A stretch of DNA of 64,000 bases from Sphaerisporangium siamense (GTDB taxonomy: Bacteria; Actinomycetota; Actinomycetes; Streptosporangiales; Streptosporangiaceae): assembly GCF_014205275.1 (NCBI RefSeq), contig NZ_JACHND010000001.1, forward strand, positions 1,612,001 to 1,676,000, written 5' to 3'. Position 1 is the first letter of the stretch. Each line of letters begins with the position of its first letter. The notes under the pieces were generated by a model. It did no database searches. It saw only the letters and a list, made by a program, of their open reading frames with translations, and was not told where the DNA came from. Both the position numbers and the translations under genes were made by a program. Shown in pieces: positions 59,638-64,000 of this stretch.

Positions 59638-61758
59638 GTGGCAAGACACGATCGCGAGGATCCTCATTCCCTTGAGGAGCAACTCGCCTGGCTGGACGCC
59701 ATCAAGGAGAACGAGGAGGCCCCCGTCCCGGTGACCGTCACCGTGGACGAGTCCGTCGCGTCGCCTTACCCGAAGGACCCGTGGGCGCACGTCCCCACGG
59801 AGGCCGCGCCCCCGTCGTCCCCGTTGTTCCGCGCCGCCGGGGACTCCGCGCACGGCACGGGGCAGCCCGAGGACCCGGCGGCCGAGCGCGGCCAAGGGGA
59901 CACGACCGAGATCCGCCCGTCCGTCCTGAACGGACTCGACCGCTGGGCTCCGACCACCTCCCCGGGCCCCACGTCCGGACACGTGGCCGTCTCGCCGCCC
60001 CCGCCTGCCTCTTCGCCGTCCCCGCCGACCTCTTCGCCGTCCCCGCCGACCTCTTCGGCTCCGCCGGCCTCGCCCGCCGAGACGTCCGTGGGCGACGACA
60101 CCGACCACTTCTCGTTCGGCTCCCTCGCCGACCCTCCCAAGGCGGGCGCCTCGGGGTGGAGCTCCCTGCCGCCCGTCACGGGCGGCGACAAGACGGTCCC
60201 GCAGCCCACGCCGGCTCCCGACCCCGTCCCGGAGCCGGAGCAGTCCGTACGCGGCTGGCTGGAAGCCGCGCTGCCCGCCAATGAGACCGGCGAGCCCGAC
60301 GCCGAGCAGGAGCGCTTCAACGCCTTCGCCACGGGCACGGGTGTGGCAGGAGGCGGCGCCGACACCGAGGACATCGTGGTCTCCCGCGTGGAGCACCCGC
60401 TCTACGAGCGGGCGGCCGAGCCGGTGACCGGGCCGCAACAGCCGCCCCACGCCGCGCCGACGCCCCACCCCGAGCCCGTCCAGGCCCGTACCTCACCCCC
60501 CGCCGAGGCCGCCCCGCCGCGCACCTCGCCTCCGGCGGAGACCCTCTCTCCTCGCGTCTCGGCTCCGGCGGAGACCCCGCGTACCTCCCCGCCGGCGGAG
60601 ACCGCACCGCCTCGTACGGCACCTGCGGCGGAGGCCGCCCAGCCCGCCGCCCCGGCCCGTACGGCGCCTCCGTCCGCCGAGCCCGCGGCCGAGGAGAAGC
60701 CCGCCGAGGAGCGCGAGCCCTACCGGCCGCGCCGCCGCCAGACGCAGAACGCCGACGAGTTCAAGCCCGCCGCCCCCGCCCGCCAGTCCCGCGGCGCGAA
60801 GGGCGCCGCGGCGGCGGGCGCCCGGCCGACCGCCGACAGCCTGGACCCGGTGTCCCTGCTGCGCGGCCGCAGGAACTCGCCGTCCAGCGGCTGGCGCAAG
60901 GTCGTCTACAAGGCGTCCGCCGGCCTGATCAAGCCCGGCGAGTCTCCGGAGGTGCGGCGGCGCCGCGAGCTGGTCACGCGGGCCCGCACGCCCGTCGCCA
61001 CCGGGCACCACCGGGTCGCCGTCCTCAGCCTGAAGGGCGGCGTGGGCAAGACCACGACCACCGTGGGCCTCGGCGCCACCCTCGCCTCGATACGCGGGGA
61101 CCGGGTGATCGCCGTCGACGCCAACCCCGACCGCGGCACGCTGTCGGACAAGCTTGAGCTGGAGACGTCGGCCACCGTGCGCGACCTGCTCAACGAGCGT
61201 CAGCAGATCAAGAGGTACGTGGACATCCGCGCCTTCACCTCGCAGGCGCCCTCGCGCCTGGAGATCCTGGCCTCCGACCGCGACCCTTCGGTGTCGGAGG
61301 CGTTCAGCGCCGCCGACTACCAGGCCGTGGCGCAGGTGCTGGAGAACTTCTACTCGATCTGCATCACCGACTGCGGCACCGGCCTGCTCCACTCGGCGAT
61401 GTCGGGGGTGCTGGGCCTGGCCGACCAGCTCGTGCTGGTCAGCTCGCCGTCGGTGGACGGCGCGCGGGCGGCGTCGGCGACGCTCGACTGGCTGGAGGCC
61501 CACCACTACGCCGACCTGGTGAAGGCCGCGACCGTGGTGCTGTGCAGCGTGCGGCCGCGTTCGAAGTCGACGGTGGACCTGGACAAGCTGGAGTCGCACT
61601 TCGCGGCCCGGTGCCGCGCGGTGATCCGCGTGCCCTACGACCCCCACCTGGAGGAGGGCGCGGAGATCGACCTGGACCGCCTGCAGCCGGCCACGCGTCA
61701 GGCGTACCTTTCGCTGGCGGCGTCCGTGGGCGACGGGTTCGGCGGCACGCACGGGTGA
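59638..61758 (+). CDS. ParA/MinD-like P-loop ATPase with long Pro-rich N-terminus
   Basis: A 706-residue protein. Residues 1-440 are Pro/Ala/Ser/Glu-rich and disordered, with a short folded-looking start (SLEEQLAWLDAIKENEEAP). Repeats include two 21-base copies of a SPSPPTS-coding unit near 60010-60060 and five PPAE-type words at 60490-60640. The C-terminal 265 residues are a deviant-Walker ATPase: LKGGVGKTTTTVGL at about residue 466, VIAVDANPDRGTL and ITDCGTGLLHSAM. The architecture matches the actinobacterial EspI/SCO5717-type ATPases linked to type VII secretion or cell-pole organisation. No ESX genes are nearby, so the process is not assigned. The GTG at 59638 has GGGGG six bases upstream. 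Confidence 0.82.
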   Translation: MARHDREDPHSLEEQLAWLDAIKENEEAPVPVTVTVDESVASPYPKDPWAHVPTEAAPPSSPLFRAAGDSAHGTGQPEDPAAERGQGDTTEIRPSVLNGLDRWAPTTSPGPTSGHVAVSPPPPASSPSPPTSSPSPPTSSAPPASPAETSVGDDTDHFSFGSLADPPKAGASGWSSLPPVTGGDKTVPQPTPAPDPVPEPEQSVRGWLEAALPANETGEPDAEQERFNAFATGTGVAGGGADTEDIVVSRVEHPLYERAAEPVTGPQQPPHAAPTPHPEPVQARTSPPAEAAPPRTSPPAETLSPRVSAPAETPRTSPPAETAPPRTAPAAEAAQPAAPARTAPPSAEPAAEEKPAEEREPYRPRRRQTQNADEFKPAAPARQSRGAKGAAAAGARPTADSLDPVSLLRGRRNSPSSGWRKVVYKASAGLIKPGESPEVRRRRELVTRARTPVATGHHRVAVLSLKGGVGKTTTTVGLGATLASIRGDRVIAVDANPDRGTLSDKLELETSATVRDLLNERQQIKRYVDIRAFTSQAPSRLEILASDRDPSVSEAFSAADYQAVAQVLENFYSICITDCGTGLLHSAMSGVLGLADQLVLVSSPSVDGARAASATLDWLEAHHYADLVKAATVVLCSVRPRSKSTVDLDKLESHFAARCRAVIRVPYDPHLEEGAEIDLDRLQPATRQAYLSLAASVGDGFGGTHG

Positions 61759-61771
61759 CGCCGCCGCGAGG

Positions 61772-61861
61772 TGGCGGAGGGTGTGGGATTCGAACCCACG
61801 AGGCCGTCGCCGACCTGGCCGCTTTCAAGGCGGCTGCACTCGTCCACTATGCGAACCCTCC
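61772..61861 (-). tRNA. tRNA-Ser (anticodon UGA)
   Basis: A 90-base class II tRNA on the minus strand. Acceptor GGAGGGT pairs with ACCCTCC, discriminator G, and the 3' CCA is encoded in the genome (61774-61772). The anticodon loop is CTTGAAA with anticodon TGA. A long variable arm (CAGGTCGGCGACGGCCTCG) marks a Ser-type tRNA. The T arm is GTGGG-TTCGAAT-CCCAC. Confidence 0.95.
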
Positions 61862-61952
61862 CGGTGCGACATCAACCTTAGCGGTGCCGGATGGACGATC
61901 GCGCGCGACCACCGGGCCGTAAGATCGAAACGTCCGGGCGGTGTCCCGCCGA

Positions 61953-62669
61953 TCACTCGTACGGCTCGCCGGGCTGGTTCACCTTGGCGACGCGGGTGGC
62001 CTTCATCTCGGGGGCGACGGTGCCCTTGGGGAGCCGGTCGTACGGGGTGGGCACCCACGTTCCCGTCACCTCCACCCAGGTGTCGGCGCGTGGCGCCGCC
62101 GCGCCGAGGACGGCCACCTTCAACGGGAAGGCGTCGGCCGCGCAGCACCGTAGCTGCATGCGGGTGAGGTACCACTGGCCCTTCTTCTTGGACGGCACCA
62201 CGAAGCCGACCAGCCTCACCTGCCGGCCCCTGAGCGACTGATTCGGGTCACCCCACGCACGGCCGATGAACTCTCCGACGGGCATCGCGGTCGCGGTGCC
62301 CGGCGCGATCGCGACGTACGCGCCGACCGGTGCGGGGCGCGGCGGGGGCGTCTGATCACGCTCGGCGGCGTAGGAGCCGAGCGGGGGCGGCGATATCAGG
62401 AAGATCGCGATGACCGGCAGACACAGCAGCCATGCCACCCACGGGCCGTGACCGTGGCCGTCCTGGCCGGGGCCTTTACCGGGGTACGGCCTGCGCCACT
62501 CCTTGGCGACGCCCAGCACGCCGAGCAGGAGGATCACCAGACCGGCGACCACGAGCGGCAACCGGAAGCCGGGCTTGACGTAGTTCACATAGATGTCGGA
62601 GAGGGCGGACACCCGGAGGACCGCCCCGCCGAGCAGCGTCAGGACCAGGCTCTGCGCCATACGGTTCAC
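61953..62669 (-). CDS. DUF1980/TIGR03943 family protein (YcgQ-like)
   Basis: A 238-residue membrane-anchored protein. Two to three N-terminal hydrophobic segments (LVLTLLGGAVLRVSAL, LPLVVAGLVILLLGVLGVA, VAWLLCLPVIAIFLIS) precede an outside domain (about residues 130-238) with RQVRLVGFVVPSKKKGQWYLTRMQLRCCAADAFPLKVAV, the TIGR03943 signature including the Cys pair. The gene always pairs with a permease of the upstream type. Its GTG start overlaps the permease stop (GTGA), so the two are coupled. Roles in metal or osmotic stress have been proposed for the pair, but the substrate is unknown. Confidence 0.88.
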   Translation of the reverse strand: MNRMAQSLVLTLLGGAVLRVSALSDIYVNYVKPGFRLPLVVAGLVILLLGVLGVAKEWRRPYPGKGPGQDGHGHGPWVAWLLCLPVIAIFLISPPPLGSYAAERDQTPPPRPAPVGAYVAIAPGTATAMPVGEFIGRAWGDPNQSLRGRQVRLVGFVVPSKKKGQWYLTRMQLRCCAADAFPLKVAVLGAAAPRADTWVEVTGTWVPTPYDRLPKGTVAPEMKATRVAKVNQPGEPYE

Positions 62670-63694
62670 AGCAACACCCATCCAACGAGCAGGCTCACCC
62701 CGATGGCCAGGGCGAAGGTCAGCGGCACGAACCGGGCGGCGAACGCGCGGCCGAACGTGCCCGCCTGGAGCGCGATCAGCTTGAGGTCCACCATGGGACC
62801 GACGACCAGGAACGCCAGCTTGGCCGTGGGGGAGAACGTCGACAGGGACGCCGCCACGAACGCGTCCGCCTCCGAGCAGATCGACAGGAGCACCGCCAGC
62901 GTCGCCAGCACGAGGACCGACAGCACCGGGACATCTCCCACCGCGGCCAGCCACGAGCGGGGGACCACCACGTTCAGCGTGGCCGCGGTCAGCGCCCCGA
63001 CGACCATGAAGCCCCCGGCGTGCAGGCTGTCGTGCCGCATCGCCGACAGGAAGGCCGACATCCGCGACTCTCCGGGCACGGGCGCACGGTCCGGGATCCG
63101 CAGCCAGCCGGGCCGGCCGAGCCACTGCCACGCCCATCCGGCGAGGACGGCGACGGCGAGGGAGGCGGCGAACCTGGCCAGCACCATGACCGGCTGGCCC
63201 GGGAAGGCCACGGCCGTGGCGACCAGCACGACGGGGTTGATGGCGGGGGACGCCAGCAGGAAGGCGAGGGCGGCGGACGGGGTGACCCCGCGGGCCATCA
63301 GGCCGGAGGCCACCGGCACCGAGGCGCACTCGCATCCGGGCAGCACGAGACCCGCCGCCCCCGCCACGGGGACCGCGGCGTAGGGACGCCGTGGCAGCGC
63401 GCGGGTCCAGAAGGACGGCGGCACGAACACCGTGATCGCCGCGGACAGCGCGACGCCGAGGACCAGGAACGGGATGGCCTGCACGCAGATGGCCACGAAG
63501 ATCGTGGACCAGGTGCGCAGCGCGGGCGCGGTGAGGTGCGGGGCGAGGAGCAGGTTGCCGATCAACAGGAACCCCACCAGGGCCGCGAACACCCAAGGCA
63601 GGACCTGTGCCTCGGGGGCTCGCCGTCCCCATGACGGCGGGGGGACCGGACTGTCGGGATCGGCGGTCCAGTCAAGTGTGGTTCGGTCGCTCAT
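62666..63694 (-). CDS. Permease of the YcgR/ArsP-1 (DUF318) family
   Basis: A 342-residue protein with eight to ten membrane segments. Two conserved Cys-containing motifs mark the family: GCECASVPVASGLM and SICSEADAFVAASL. Related proteins export organoarsenicals (ArsP) or unknown metal-organic substrates. It is translationally coupled to the downstream TIGR03943 gene, the standard pairing. The ATG at 63694 has only a weak ribosome binding site. Confidence 0.88.
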   Translation of the reverse strand: MSDRTTLDWTADPDSPVPPPSWGRRAPEAQVLPWVFAALVGFLLIGNLLLAPHLTAPALRTWSTIFVAICVQAIPFLVLGVALSAAITVFVPPSFWTRALPRRPYAAVPVAGAAGLVLPGCECASVPVASGLMARGVTPSAALAFLLASPAINPVVLVATAVAFPGQPVMVLARFAASLAVAVLAGWAWQWLGRPGWLRIPDRAPVPGESRMSAFLSAMRHDSLHAGGFMVVGALTAATLNVVVPRSWLAAVGDVPVLSVLVLATLAVLLSICSEADAFVAASLSTFSPTAKLAFLVVGPMVDLKLIALQAGTFGRAFAARFVPLTFALAIGVSLLVGWVLL

Positions 63695-63781
63695 ATAAGT
63701 TTCGGGAGCTATTTCCTGATATTTGGGGTTACGAGGCCGAGAGATCCACCGTGGGGTTCGACTTTCTGAACGCTACACCCG

Positions 63782-64000
63782 TCACCTTGGTCGTACTTGC
63801 CCAAGTAGCCAACGGGGACCCGTGACCTCCGCGCCCAGGCCCGTGACGCGGCGGCGTAGCTCACGGTCGGCGGTGACCACCAGCACCCGCTCCCACGGCC
63901 GCGTGCCGCGTATCTCGCGCACCGTGTCCACGATCGTGTCGTCGCCACTGCCCGGGGCGGGGACGGTCGTCACCGGCCCGTCGGAGCGGACGCCCCTGGC
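63782..64000 (-). CDS. NYN/YacP-like domain protein (partial)
   Basis: Only the last 72 codons are present; the 5' end is beyond the right edge. The segment DDTIVDTVREIRGTRPWERVLVVTADRELRRRV is the typical C-terminal part of a YacP-type NYN nuclease domain (D-D, then VVTADRELR with its catalytic-type Asp), which is predicted to be an RNase. There is no in-frame stop before the window edge. An internal GTG at 63973 is not the likely start. Confidence 0.7.
   Translation of the reverse strand, partial: ARGVRSDGPVTTVPAPGSGDDTIVDTVREIRGTRPWERVLVVTADRELRRRVTGLGAEVTGPRWLLGQVRPR

Overview
High-GC actinobacterial chromosome, dense and almost entirely coding. The gene set and order point to the oriC-proximal region of a mycelial actinomycete, most likely in the Streptosporangiales. 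The diagnostic block is fhaA-fhaB-pstP-rodA-pbpA-pknA-pknB, next to crgA, a class E sortase, pabA, a rhomboid protease and a cyclophilin; that order is conserved near the actinobacterial origin. No dnaA, rRNA, CRISPR array, insertion sequence or prophage is visible. The genus assignment is an inference from gene content.

Layout. Positions 1-16 kb are mostly single accessory genes: a secreted serine hydrolase, small secreted proteins, a RibD/DHFR-like reductase, an ABC-F ATPase with a possible leader peptide, GNAT acetyltransferases, DUF72 and DUF1801 proteins, ArsR- and PadR-type regulators, a dihydrolipoamide dehydrogenase-like flavoprotein, a ricin-type lectin and an AI-2E-family transporter. 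Positions 15.6-28.8 kb hold the conserved growth and division block. A tRNA-Leu(CAG) follows, then two CNNM/CBS membrane proteins, an LCP-family cell-wall ligase, a GPP34 protein, an Fpg/Nei glycosylase, a rhodanese, and a TPP riboswitch that controls a CytX-like permease.

Positions 37-46 kb carry signalling genes (a PAS-GAF histidine kinase, an HATPase anti-sigma-like protein, an OmpR-type two-component pair, a STAS protein), arginine deiminase and a small operon around a second YidC/Oxa1 insertase. Positions 45.9-54.3 kb hold four adjacent envelope-glycosylation or membrane genes: a GT2, an MptB-like GT-C, a phosphatase-fold membrane protein and a GT87. Each carries an in-frame low-complexity or tandem-repeat expansion, and this is the most unusual feature of the window. 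Positions 54.3-64 kb hold pheA, serS, cspA, a HAD phosphatase, the proteasome activator bpa, a quinone oxidoreductase, a ParA/MinD-like ATPase, tRNA-Ser(UGA), and a DUF1980/permease pair.

How the genes fit together. The Ser/Thr kinases, phosphatase, FHA proteins, RodA and PbpA form one seven-gene transcription unit that couples phospho-signalling to peptidoglycan synthesis, with CrgA, the sortase and the LCP protein acting at the same envelope. Three intergenic regions (17.86, 34.16 and 52.31 kb) each carry a pair of DnaA-box-like 9-mers, which fits an origin-proximal location. Most intergenic regions hold convincing hairpin terminators, listed individually.
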